17,287 nucleotides of DNA from NCBI RefSeq assembly GCF_014359955.1, contig NZ_JACIYL010000013.1, forward strand, positions 1 through 17,287, written 5' to 3'. Source of the DNA: Thermogutta sp. GTDB taxonomy: Bacteria; Planctomycetota; Planctomycetia; Pirellulales; Thermoguttaceae. The notes under the pieces are model-generated. The model had not been told where the DNA came from. It worked only from the letters and a program-made list of their open reading frames with translations, and made no database searches. Shown piece after piece: positions 7,212-15,377 of this stretch; the stretch's first letter is position 1, and each line of letters starts with the position of its first letter. The position numbers and the translations under genes were made by a program.

Positions 7212-10200
7212 TCAGTAAGCACCGGGTGTGCCGTAGTTGGGGAATCGATCCTGAACGGCTTCGACCTCGAACTCGGCGTTTTCCCGCATGGCCTCCATCG
7301 CTTTCACAGCGGCCTCGGCAGCGGAGATTGTGGTGATGCAGGGAATTCCCTGGGCGATGGCCAGGGCACGGATTTGGCCTTCGTCCGTGCGTGCACCTTT
7401 ACCGCTAGGAGTATTGATGATGAGCTGGATGTCGCCATTGAGGATGTAATCGACGACGTTGGGATGACCTTCCTTGATTTTCTTCAACCGGATGACCTTG
7501 ACGCCGGCCTGTTCCAGACGGTCCGCCGTACCCTTGGTGGCGAGCAATTCGTAGCCCATGCTTTGAAGTCGCTGGGCAAGATGCACAATTTGATGCTTAT
7601 TGCGATCGGCCACACTGATAAAAATGCGCCCGCTGCGGGGGAGTGCCGTTCCCGCTGCAATCTGACTTTTCGCATACGCGATGGAGAAATACCGGCTGAC
7701 CCCCATGACCTCTCCGGTGGATTTCATTTCCGGCCCGAGAACGATGTCCACGCCAAAGAACTTGACGAAGGGGAGGACGGCCTCCTTGACCGACACCCGA
7801 TTGGGGATGGGCGCTCGCGTCCAGCCCTGTTCTTTCAGCGAAATGCCCACCATCACCTTGGCGGCTGATTTGGCAAGGGGCCAGCCCACCGCCTTCGAGA
7901 CAAAGGGGACAGTTCGGCTGGCGCGAGGGTTCACCTCCAGAACATAAACCACCGGCTTACCGTCCTCGCGCTTGACGGCAAACTGGACGTTCATAAGGCC
8001 TTTGACCTGGAGATCTTTGGCCATCAGACAGGTTGCCTGGCGAATTTCCTCTACCACCGGGCCGGGAAGACTGTACGGGGGAATGGCGCATGCGGAGTCC
8101 CCCGAGTGGACGCCCGCTTCTTCGATATGTTCCATGATTCCGGCCACTACGACTGTTTCTCCGTCGGCAATGGCGTCCACATCCACCTCGGTGGCGTCTT
8201 CCAGGAAGCGGTCGATGAGGACGGGCTGGCCTTCCGCCGCGTCGAACGCTTCTTTGACGAACCGTTCAAATTGTTCCATGTCGTAGCAGATTTCCATGGC
8301 CCGGCCGCCCAGTACGAAGCTCGGACGGACAAGCACGGGAAAACCCACGTTCTGGACGGCGAGCTGGGCTTCGGGCAGAGTTCTGGCCACCGCATTCGGC
8401 GGCTGCCGCAGATTGAGTCGCCGCAGAACCTCGGCGAATTTTTCGCGGTCTTCGGCATCCTCGATGGTGTCCACGCTCGTTCCGATGATCGGCATGCCTG
8501 CGACCTGGAGGGCGCGGGCAAGATTGAGCGGGGTTTGCCCGCCAAACTGCACGATCACCCCGTCAGCCTGCACACGGTCCTGAATATTGAGAATGTCTTC
8601 ACAGGTGAGCGGTTCAAAGAAGAGCAGGTCGCTCGTGTCGTAGTCCGTGCTCACCGTTTCCGGATTGGAGTTGACCATCACGCTCTCGATGCCGAGCTCT
8701 CGCAGGGCGAAGCTGGCATGGCAGCAGCAGTAGTCGAACTCAATGCCCTGCCCGATGCGATTGGGACCACCCCCCAGGATCATGATCCGTTTTGTGCCAG
8801 GTTTTTTGGGCGGGGTTTCATCTTCCTCTTCGTAGGTGGAATAGTAGTAGGGAGTGTAGGCCTCGAATTCTGCGGCGCACGTATCGACGGCCTTGAAGGT
8901 CGCCACAATCCCCCGGCGTTTCCGCTCTTCCCGGATTTCCATTTCCGTGCGGTTCCAGATGACCGCGAGCTGCCGATCGGAAAATCCGTACTGCTTGGCC
9001 TGGCGGAGCTTTGGCGTGCTGACCTCACTGATGTCGCGGTAGCCGCGGAGTTCGTTTTCCAGGTCGACGATCTCCTTGATATTGTGCAGAAACCACGGAT
9101 CGATTGAGGAAAGTTCGTGGACCTCATCCACCGACATGCCCGCCTTGAATGCATAACGGATGTACCAGATCCGCTGCGCGTTGGGATGGGCCAGCTTATA
9201 GCGGATTTCATCGAGCGTCGGCTGCTGCGGTGTGCCCCAGAGGTCCTTTCCATCACATCCCAAACCAAACGCCCCCACTTCCAGACCGCGGAGCGCTTTC
9301 TGCAGCGATTCCTTGAAGGTGCGGCCGATCGCCATGGTTTCACCCACGCTTTTCATCTGCGTGGTGAGTGTGGGATCCGCCTCCGGGAATTTTTCAAAGG
9401 CGAAGCGAGGAATCTTGGTCACCACGTAGTCGATGGTGGGCTCAAAGCAGGCCTTGGTAAGCCGGGTGATATCGTTGGCCAGTTCGTGCAGGCGATATCC
9501 CACGGCCAGCTTGGCCGCGATCTTGGCGATCGGAAAGCCGGTGGCCTTGGATGCCAGGGCGCTGGAGCGGCTGACCCGGGGGTTCATTTCGATGACCACC
9601 ATCCGTCCGGTCTTGGGATTGACCGCAAACTGAATATTCGACCCTCCGGTATCCACCCCAATTTCCCGGATCACGGCGATCGCCGCGTCACGCATCCGCT
9701 GATATTCCTTGTCTGTCAGGGTCTGTACCGGCGCGACGGTGATGGAATCCCCGGTGTGGATGCCCATGGGATCGAGGTTTTCAATGGAGCAGATGATGAC
9801 GACGTTGTCGTCCGCGTCCCGCATGACTTCCAGCTCGAACTCTTTCCAGCCGAGCACCGATTCCTCAAGCAGGACTTCATGGATGGGCGAGGCTGTCAGC
9901 CCGCGGGTGACGAGGTCCAGAAACTGCTCGCGATTGAACGCCACGCTCGAGCCGGTTCCTCCAAGGGTGAAGCTGGGGCGCACGACGCAGGGGAGGCCGA
10001 TCTCTTTGAGAACTTCCTGGGCTTCCTGGAGATTGTGAACGGTTCGGCCGCGGCACACATCCAGGCCGATTCGTTCCATGGCCAGTCGAAACTGGTCGCG
10101 TTCCTCGGCCTTGGCGATGGCCTCCGCGTTGGCGCCGATCATTTCCACCTTGTACTGATCGAGGATGCCGCGGCGGTAGAGATCCATCGCCACGTTGAGA

Positions 10201-10484
10201 CCTGTTTGCCCGCCGAGCGTGGGCAGAAGCGCGTCCGGACGTTCTTTCTCGATGACCTTGGCCACAAATTCCCATGTGATCGGCTCGATGTACGTGCGGT
10301 CGGCCATTTCCGGATCGGTCATGATGGTGGCCGGATTCGAGTTGATGAGCACCACCTCGTACCCCTCTTCGCGGAGGGCTTTGCACGCCTGCGATCCGGA
10401 ATAGTCAAACTCACATGCCTGACCGATCACAATCGGACCGGAACCAATCAGCAGGATCTTGTGGATATCGTTTCGTCGTGGCAC
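7212..10484 (-). CDS. carB: Carbamoyl-phosphate synthase, large subunit
   Basis: CarB uses ammonia passed from the glutaminase subunit CarA, bicarbonate and two ATP to make carbamoyl phosphate for arginine and pyrimidine synthesis. The protein is 1090 residues, full family length, with the internal duplication intact. [17 protein letters not shown] (14-30) and an ATP-grasp domain ending in [18 protein letters not shown] (299-316) form the first half. [16 protein letters not shown] (from 571) and [18 protein letters not shown] form the second. The C-terminal allosteric MGS-like domain spans about 952-1090. The start is GTG 10484; no ATG precedes the first motif and the family begins here. The likely ribosome site AGGGGG (10501-10496) is rather far, about 11 bases. 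No carA lies in the window. Divergent from argH, a partner in arginine synthesis. Confidence 0.97.
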   Translation of the reverse strand: MPRRNDIHKILLIGSGPIVIGQACEFDYSGSQACKALREEGYEVVLINSNPATIMTDPEMADRTYIEPITWEFVAKVIEKERPDALLPTLGGQTGLNVAMDLYRRGILDQYKVEMIGANAEAIAKAEERDQFRLAMERIGLDVCRGRTVHNLQEAQEVLKEIGLPCVVRPSFTLGGTGSSVAFNREQFLDLVTRGLTASPIHEVLLEESVLGWKEFELEVMRDADDNVVIICSIENLDPMGIHTGDSITVAPVQTLTDKEYQRMRDAAIAVIREIGVDTGGSNIQFAVNPKTGRMVVIEMNPRVSRSSALASKATGFPIAKIAAKLAVGYRLHELANDITRLTKACFEPTIDYVVTKIPRFAFEKFPEADPTLTTQMKSVGETMAIGRTFKESLQKALRGLEVGAFGLGCDGKDLWGTPQQPTLDEIRYKLAHPNAQRIWYIRYAFKAGMSVDEVHELSSIDPWFLHNIKEIVDLENELRGYRDISEVSTPKLRQAKQYGFSDRQLAVIWNRTEMEIREERKRRGIVATFKAVDTCAAEFEAYTPYYYSTYEEEDETPPKKPGTKRIMILGGGPNRIGQGIEFDYCCCHASFALRELGIESVMVNSNPETVSTDYDTSDLLFFEPLTCEDILNIQDRVQADGVIVQFGGQTPLNLARALQVAGMPIIGTSVDTIEDAEDREKFAEVLRRLNLRQPPNAVARTLPEAQLAVQNVGFPVLVRPSFVLGGRAMEICYDMEQFERFVKEAFDAAEGQPVLIDRFLEDATEVDVDAIADGETVVVAGIMEHIEEAGVHSGDSACAIPPYSLPGPVVEEIRQATCLMAKDLQVKGLMNVQFAVKREDGKPVVYVLEVNPRASRTVPFVSKAVGWPLAKSAAKVMVGISLKEQGWTRAPIPNRVSVKEAVLPFVKFFGVDIVLGPEMKSTGEVMGVSRYFSIAYAKSQIAAGTALPRSGRIFISVADRNKHQIVHLAQRLQSMGYELLATKGTADRLEQAGVKVIRLKKIKEGHPNVVDYILNGDIQLIINTPSGKGARTDEGQIRALAIAQGIPCITTISAAEAAVKAMEAMRENAEFEVEAVQDRFPNYGTPGAY

Positions 10485-10501
10485 GTCTGTAGTAACCCCC
10501 T

Positions 10502-10591
10502 GGATTGTCTCAGTGATCTAACAAACTTCGGAGAAATTGCCAGAAAAAACCGGGCGGCCACCACGTCATCAACAAGTACCGCGGACAATCC
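10502..10591 (-). promoter_or_regulatory. Inverted repeat in the carB leader
   Basis: GGATTGTC (10502-10509) and GACAATCC (10584-10591) are exact complements 74 bases apart. In the carB transcript the 3' arm would lie directly before the AGGGGG ribosome site, so pairing could affect translation start. An 8-bp match over this distance can also arise by chance. Confidence 0.25.
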
Positions 10592-10832
10592 GCCGGTATT
10601 CTGTCCAGGCACCGCCGGCTTCATAGGCGAGTTAAATTCACAACCGATGGAGAACCCCGCCCTCCGCACATTCTCACCTTGCTGAAGCGGGGCGCAAATT
10701 ACTTCATTTATGGGCAATCGGCGCAGAATTTCAACCCACCCTTCGGCTGGAATTCAGCTACTTCCGAAACGCGTGCTGGATGAGAATCCTGACCAGAAGC
10801 GAAAAAAGTTGATCGTTCCGCTGCCGGTGGCT

Positions 10833-10852
10833 GGGGCAATCCACGAATCCCC
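10833..10852. repeat. Degenerate relative of the nearby palindrome
   Basis: GGGGCAATCCACGAATCCCC has the same layout as the palindrome centred at 10903/10904: GGGGCAAT, a CA core, GAAT and CCCC, but with point changes and two bases fewer. It may be a decayed copy of the same element. Confidence 0.3.
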
Positions 10853-10889
10853 GTGAGAGTAAGTGGACGGCGGAAATGAACCCATTCCG

Positions 10890-10917
10890 GCAGGGACAAT
10901 TCATGAATTGCCCCTAC
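10890..10917. repeat. Near-perfect 28-nt palindrome, REP-like or operator
   Basis: The core CAATTCATGAATTG (10897-10910) is a perfect 14-base palindrome. Pairing continues outward to 10890-10917 with only two mismatched pairs, flanked by GGG and CCC. From memory, very similar palindromes of the form GGGGCAATTCATGAATTGCC with CCTAC beyond occur as dispersed repeats in several bacterial phyla, so a REP-like element is the first reading. An operator shared by carB and argH is the alternative, though the halves are ordered opposite to the classical ARG box. Confidence 0.6.
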
Positions 10918-10984
10918 GACCCATTGTGCCCGTGGTATGTCGGAAGTTTTTGCAAGAGTGGGATGGATCGGCCGGGAGGCTCAA

Positions 10985-11013
10985 TTGACGGAACGTGCGA
11001 ACTCGTCTAGAAA
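10985..11013 (+). promoter_or_regulatory. Candidate argH promoter
   Basis: TTGACG (10985-10990), matching five of six -35 bases, is followed after exactly 17 bases by TAGAAA (11008-11013), four of six -10 bases. The predicted start near 11020 gives a leader of about 185 nt before the argH GTG. Confidence 0.45.
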
Positions 11014-11102
11014 AAATCCGTGCGCCTTTGTCGGTGGGGCTTTACAGAAACAATTCTTTCGAGGTAAGGCCACCCAGCCGAGAAAAACTTTGCCCTGCGC
11101 CC

Positions 11103-11184
11103 TTCTCCGGCGGGGTCAAAATTTTCGGAGAAATAATTTCCCGCTTCCAGCCAGCGAGTCAGACCGAGTTCGCCGTTTGTCTGA
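11103..11184 (+). promoter_or_regulatory. Two hairpins in the argH leader
   Basis: TTCTCCG (11103-11109) pairs exactly with CGGAGAA (11126-11132), and TCAGAC (11159-11164) pairs exactly with GTCTGA (11179-11184). The second stem ends six bases before the AGGAG ribosome site at 11191-11195, so it could influence access to it. Neither is followed by a T-run, so this is not a standard transcription attenuator. Confidence 0.35.
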
Positions 11185-11204
11185 TCCAACAGGAGACGAT
11201 TGCC

Positions 11205-12590
11205 GTGACAGAAAAACCCTGGGGTGGAGTATTTCGGGAAGCCACGGACCGCCGAGTGGAACGCTTCACGGAAAGTGTCAGCTTCGATCAGCGACTCTAC
11301 CAGCAGGATATCGCGGGCTCCATGGCCCACGCCAGGATGCTGGCCCAGGTAGGACTGCTTACCCCCGATGAGGCGAATCAGATCATCGCGGCTCTCCAGC
11401 AAATCCAGGAGGAGATTGCCGCCGGGCGGTTCCCCTTCTCGGAGGAATGGGAAGACATCCACATGCACATCGAAAAGGCGCTCATCGACCGCCTGGGAGA
11501 TGTGGGCCGAAAGCTGCACACAGCCCGCAGCCGCAACGATCAGGTGGCCACAGATTTCCGCCTCTGGGTGCGCGACGCCATCGACGAACTCATCCCTCGC
11601 ATCCGAGCCGTGCAGTCGGCCTTCGTCGATCGCTGCGAGACTGATTTCGACGTCATCCTTCCCGGTTATACGCACCTGCGGCGGGCGCAACCTGTCCTGG
11701 CACCGCACTACTGGTTGGCGTATTGCGAAAAGTTAGAGCGTGACGTGGAAAGATTGGTGGACTGCCGAAAGCGGGTGAACGTGTGTCCGCTGGGCTCGGC
11801 CGCGGTTGCCGGCACGAGTCTGCCGATTGATCGCGAGATGACAGCGCGGGAACTGGGCTTTGACGTTCCCAGCCGAAACAGCATCGATGCCACCAGTGAC
11901 CGCGATTTTGCCGTCGAATTCGTGTTTGCACTCAGTCTTCTGGCGGTTCACCTCAGTCACTGGGCGGAGGAGTGGATCCTCTGGTCCACCACCGAGTACG
12001 GATTTTTGAAGTTGCCGGAAGCCTTTTGCACAGGCTCGTCGATCATGCCGCAGAAGGTGAATCCCGATGTTCTGGAGCTCATTCGGGGCAAAACCGCCCG
12101 GGTGATTGGCGATTTGCAGACGCTGCTGGTGCTCCTCAAAGGATTGCCGCTAGCCTATAACCGAGATCTTCAGGAGGACAAACCACCGGTTTTCGATGCA
12201 TACGATACAGTGGCCGGCTGCCTGGAGGTGGCGGAACCCCTCATTCGTGGCGCACAACTCAATCACGAGGCGATTGCCGCTCGACTGGAAGAGGGCCATC
12301 TGGACGCCACCACATTGATGGAGTATCTGGTTTCTCGGGGAATTCCCCAGCGGACGGCCCACGCGATGGTGGGACAGCTTGTTCGCGAGGCGATGGATCG
12401 GAACTGTCGGCTGGCCGACTTGCCCCTCGAGGTCTTTCGCGCGGTAGAGCCGACGCTGGATTCACGTGTTTATGGTGTGCTCGGCGTGCGAAATGCCGTG
12501 CAGGCCATGCACAGTTACGGTTCGACATCCCCCGACGAGGTGAGGCGGCAGATCGACTGGTGGCGGGAAAAGCTGGCCCAACGCTCGTGA
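11205..12590 (+). CDS. argH: Argininosuccinate lyase
   Basis: ArgH splits argininosuccinate into arginine and fumarate, the last step of arginine synthesis, as a cytoplasmic homotetramer of the fumarase/aspartase superfamily. The product is 461 residues, the usual length. Visible motifs are [17 protein letters not shown] (from 106), [11 protein letters not shown] (from 154, His157 being the likely catalytic His), [16 protein letters not shown] (195-210) and the flexible signature loop [11 protein letters not shown] (277-287) with the catalytic Ser. The frame is open back to 10995, but that extension is unlike the family. GTG 11205 is nine bases after AGGAG and gives the standard N-terminus [14 protein letters not shown]. 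It is divergent from carB, which supplies carbamoyl phosphate to the same pathway; argG and other arg genes are not nearby. Confidence 0.96.
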   Translation: MTEKPWGGVFREATDRRVERFTESVSFDQRLYQQDIAGSMAHARMLAQVGLLTPDEANQIIAALQQIQEEIAAGRFPFSEEWEDIHMHIEKALIDRLGDVGRKLHTARSRNDQVATDFRLWVRDAIDELIPRIRAVQSAFVDRCETDFDVILPGYTHLRRAQPVLAPHYWLAYCEKLERDVERLVDCRKRVNVCPLGSAAVAGTSLPIDREMTARELGFDVPSRNSIDATSDRDFAVEFVFALSLLAVHLSHWAEEWILWSTTEYGFLKLPEAFCTGSSIMPQKVNPDVLELIRGKTARVIGDLQTLLVLLKGLPLAYNRDLQEDKPPVFDAYDTVAGCLEVAEPLIRGAQLNHEAIAARLEEGHLDATTLMEYLVSRGIPQRTAHAMVGQLVREAMDRNCRLADLPLEVFRAVEPTLDSRVYGVLGVRNAVQAMHSYGSTSPDEVRRQIDWWREKLAQRS

Positions 12591-12914
12591 CGTCGGCAGG
12601 TCAAAATTGTGCGTTGGGGCGACGGGGCTTCCTTTCGGGTGGTACATGGGAGGGTGGCGTTCTCCCCTTAGGAGGGATCATGCCGTCCTGGGGTCGCTTT
12701 GCGGCGCGGCATTTTCGCCGTTTGGCAACCCGCCCTGCGGCGAAGGAAAAATTTCACACGCGTCCAGGCGTGAATTATCATGGAAAGCAGGGGAAATGCA
12801 TTTGCCTCTTCGGGGGAGGATTGCCGGGCGAGCATGCAGCTCGTCGGGAGTGCCTCGAGAAAGACCGCCCGGGAAACACAGGCGATCTCAATCGGATCGA
12901 TGAGGGTTTAGCGA
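12591..12914 (+). other. Gap between argH and the HEAT-like gene
   Basis: The 324-nt stretch holds a possible small ORF (listed separately) and a hairpin formed by TTCGCCG (12714-12720) and CGGCGAA (12738-12744). The hairpin is followed by GGAAAAATTT, not a clear T-run, so it is a weak terminator candidate for argH. I saw no strong promoter. Confidence 0.4.
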
Positions 12915-12922
12915 ATGGGTGA
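12680..12922 (+). CDS. Possible 80-residue small ORF overlapping the next gene start
   Basis: AGGAGG (12670-12675) stands four bases before ATG 12680. The ORF begins MPSWGRFAARHFRRLATR, is rich in Arg and Gly, and ends at TGA 12920-12922, overlapping the ATG of the HEAT-like gene (12915) by eight bases. Such an overlap is typical of translational coupling. The composition resembles no known family, there is no transmembrane segment or signal, and the ORF may simply be chance. If real, it could be a leader that feeds ribosomes to the next gene. Confidence 0.25.
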   Translation: MPSWGRFAARHFRRLATRPAAKEKFHTRPGVNYHGKQGKCICLFGGGLPGEHAARRECLEKDRPGNTGDLNRIDEGLANG

Positions 12923-15239
12923 GCACCGCCGGCTCCGATGGGTGGGTATTGTCGCTGCTGGGACGGCAGTCTGCCTGCTCGCATTTCCCATACGGGCAGT
13001 CAAGGCCGAACAACCGGGGCGGCCGGCCCCAAATCCGAGTCAGACCACCACCCAGGAGCAGGTGACTCCACCAGAAGACCCCGCCGTCGCTGCTATTCTG
13101 GCGGCCAATCCATTGACTCCCCGCGAGCGCATTCGGGCGGCCATCGTGCTTTTGAAGCTGGGAAGAATGGATCTCGCCAAGCAGATGCTCCAGAAGGTGG
13201 TGAGCAGTCCCCTCGATCCGCTCACGCTCAACGGGCTCCATGAGGAATTCGGCTCGGCGCCTTTTTTCGAATTTGCTTCGCGTTCGGACCTCGCTCCCGA
13301 GGGGCCTCAACTGGCCCAGCTCGTGTTTGACGCGGTGCGGAAGTTTCGAGCCGACCCCTCGCGTGTCCACTCGCTCGTGGAAAAACTGTGCGAGGAAACA
13401 GGTGAGGGGTGGGTGCAGGCTGCCGAGGATCTCATCGAGGTGGGCACTCCGGCTGTCGTTCCTCTGGTGAGTGTTCTTCTGGACCCCACCCGCTTGCCAG
13501 CCTGGCCGCGCGTGGAGACGGTGCTTGCCCGCCTTCGTCCGGATTCAGAGGAGGCCGTCATTTCCCTTTTGTTGTCGGTGCCAGAAGAAAAGAAATTGGG
13601 GCTGATCCACGCTGTGACGGCCCTTCAGATAAGGTCGGCGGTTCCCTTTTTGCTAGCCACTGCCACATGCGAAAGGTGTGGCGTCGAAGTTTGGGGGGCA
13701 GCCAAAGCGGCGGTGGAAGCCCTGGTGGGGGGGATGCCGAGTGTCCGCGATTCGGTGCGGCTCATGATTCGCGAGGCAGAGGCGATCGTCAAAGCGCCGG
13801 TGCCGCTGGGGCGGGAGGTGGTGTCGGTTCTTCAGTGGGACGCAGCGACAGGCACAGTCGTTCTCCGTCAGGTGACGTTTGAACTGTGGCGGAGGGAACG
13901 AGCAGCCTATCTCGCCCAGGCCGCCTGGGCGGTGTCACAGGACGATCCACAGCTTCGCGACCTGGCGGCGGTGCTGATCCTTGAGAGACTCGGTTACGGG
14001 CATCGCGTTGAGTGGACGGAAAATCCGACGCAACCGGGACAGGACGGTCCTCCTACTTCGGCCAAGACTTTTAGGATGACGGAGGATTTTGCCACGGTGC
14101 GTCAGGAGGTGGACCGGGCGTTGGCATTTCTGAAGCCCACTCTTGACGATATGAACCGCTGGCTGAATCAGTGCCTGGACCGGGGATGGAACGCTGGCGC
14201 CTGGGCGGCCATCGCGTGGCTGGCGGAGGAAAAGAACCCTGCGGTATTGAACTCCGGGACAATTCCCCCGCTTGTGAGGGCTGCTCGAGCGGCGGATCGG
14301 TCACTGCGTTTCGCTGCCCTGAGAGCCGTTCTCGGGTTGGCGCCGGGCGGGATGTTTCGGGGGAACAGTTACCTGTGGGACGAACTGATGTATTTTGCGC
14401 GGGCAACGGGGGCCCGCGAGGCTGTGGTGGCCACACCGAGTCCGGCAGAGGGAGCGCAGTTGGCTGCCTATCTGAAAACAATCGGGTTTCATCGCGTGGA
14501 GGTTGTCCCGACGGGGGGCGATCTTCTGCGGGTGGCACCGGAAGTGCCGGACTGCGAGGTGATCCTGGTGTCGGCTGCGATTCAAAATCCCCCGCTGGAT
14601 TTGACCCTTCAGCGTTTGCGGTCGGATTCCCATACGGCACAGATTCCCGTGCTGCTGTATGCCGAGAGCGAGTGGCTGCCGCGTGCCGACCATGTCGCCC
14701 AGAGGATTCCCGTCAGTATCAGTGTGGCAACGCCGCAGAGCCCGGAGGATCTGGGGGGATTGATGGCTCGTGTGGCCAGCTTGGAGGGCGCCGATCGGAC
14801 GCCGGGAGTACGGCGACTCGAGCAGGCCCGACAGGCGCTCACCTGGATACTTGTTCTTTGTGAGAACCCGCCGCAGGGGGTATCCATCCTGGATCTGGAG
14901 CGGATTGCGACAGCCGCGCTGGAGGTGCCCGGTCAGGAAACGCTGGCCATCGAGATTCTCGCCCGTTTGGCGACTCCGGGAGCGCAAACACAGTTGGTGG
15001 AAGCGGCCAGTCGGGAGGACTGGCCCCTCGAGCTTCGCGTGAAGGCGCTCGGCGGGTTTCGAGAGGCTGTGGAGAAGCGTGGCGTGCAGTTGACAACCCA
15101 GCAGATCCTTCGCCAGTACGAGCGATACAATCAGAGTGCGCACCGTGATCCGGCCGTGCAGAAGCTCCTGGGACTCATCCTCGATTGTATCGAAACTCCG
15201 GCGCGACTTCGTGAAACAGGGGCAGCGCTAAATCCCTAG
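12915..15239 (+). CDS. Exported HEAT-like repeat protein with a degenerate receiver-like domain
   Basis: The product is 774 residues. MGEHRRLRW is followed by a hydrophobic stretch (10-26) and a VKA|E signal-peptidase-like site after residue 31, so export is predicted. A Pro/Gln/Thr-rich linker (32-56) leads to alpha-helical repeats resembling HEAT or TPR units (about 60-290 and 420-480), for example ERIRAAIVLLKLGRMDLAKQML and SLRFAALRAVLGLAP. Residues about 500-625 look like a CheY-type alpha/beta receiver: EAVVATPSPAEGAQLAAYLK, then CEVILVSAA where the phospho-accepting Asp should stand, then IPVLLYAES. The acidic pair and the acceptor Asp are missing, so it cannot be a normal phosphorelay receiver. 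More helices follow to the end. ATG 12915 is supported by GAGGG about eight bases upstream. Precise function is unknown; a scaffold or protein-interaction role is an inference. Confidence 0.8.
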   Translation: MGEHRRLRWVGIVAAGTAVCLLAFPIRAVKAEQPGRPAPNPSQTTTQEQVTPPEDPAVAAILAANPLTPRERIRAAIVLLKLGRMDLAKQMLQKVVSSPLDPLTLNGLHEEFGSAPFFEFASRSDLAPEGPQLAQLVFDAVRKFRADPSRVHSLVEKLCEETGEGWVQAAEDLIEVGTPAVVPLVSVLLDPTRLPAWPRVETVLARLRPDSEEAVISLLLSVPEEKKLGLIHAVTALQIRSAVPFLLATATCERCGVEVWGAAKAAVEALVGGMPSVRDSVRLMIREAEAIVKAPVPLGREVVSVLQWDAATGTVVLRQVTFELWRRERAAYLAQAAWAVSQDDPQLRDLAAVLILERLGYGHRVEWTENPTQPGQDGPPTSAKTFRMTEDFATVRQEVDRALAFLKPTLDDMNRWLNQCLDRGWNAGAWAAIAWLAEEKNPAVLNSGTIPPLVRAARAADRSLRFAALRAVLGLAPGGMFRGNSYLWDELMYFARATGAREAVVATPSPAEGAQLAAYLKTIGFHRVEVVPTGGDLLRVAPEVPDCEVILVSAAIQNPPLDLTLQRLRSDSHTAQIPVLLYAESEWLPRADHVAQRIPVSISVATPQSPEDLGGLMARVASLEGADRTPGVRRLEQARQALTWILVLCENPPQGVSILDLERIATAALEVPGQETLAIEILARLATPGAQTQLVEAASREDWPLELRVKALGGFREAVEKRGVQLTTQQILRQYERYNQSAHRDPAVQKLLGLILDCIETPARLRETGAALNP

Positions 15240-15269
15240 AGTGTCCATCCTGTCGTGCACGAAGTAAGT

Positions 15270-15340
15270 GCGGAACCGACCCGTCAGGAATCCCCGTCGG
15301 AGACGGTTCCGCGTACAATAACACTCTGGTTCAAAGAGTG
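15270..15340 (+). promoter_or_regulatory. Two hairpins and a -10-like box before the sigma-54 activator gene
   Basis: GCGGAACCG (15270-15278) is the exact complement of CGGTTCCGC (15304-15312), a 9-bp stem with a 25-nt loop. TACAAT (15314-15319), five of six -10 bases, follows directly, though no good -35 stands 16-18 bases upstream. CACTCT (15322-15327) then pairs with AGAGTG (15335-15340) around GGTTCAA. The first stem could be a terminator without a T-run for the HEAT-like gene, or an operator for the next promoter. Confidence 0.4.
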
Positions 15341-15377
15341 CCTCGCCTGGTGAGCAGACGAGCGGAGCAAACGCTGA

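Larger units (their letters stand above)
10485..11204. other. 720-nt divergent gap between carB and argH
   Basis: This is the longest gap in the window. Open frames here are short, start inside a palindrome or overlap carB, and resemble no protein I know, so I call none. It holds an 8-base inverted repeat next to the carB ribosome site, a strong palindrome with a weaker relative about 60 bases away, an argH promoter candidate and two leader hairpins, each listed separately. I did not find a convincing carB promoter on the minus strand. Confidence 0.6.

Noticed and set aside
8106..9107. Long plus-strand frames across carB
   Set aside because: They are antisense shadows of the well-supported carB reading frame, with low-likelihood composition and no motifs.
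10448..10717. 89-residue minus-strand frame overlapping the carB start
   Set aside because: It has no ribosome site or family resemblance, and it runs into carB in another frame.
10708..10899. 63-residue minus-strand frame in the carB/argH gap
   Set aside because: Its start codon lies inside the palindrome and the composition is not protein-like.
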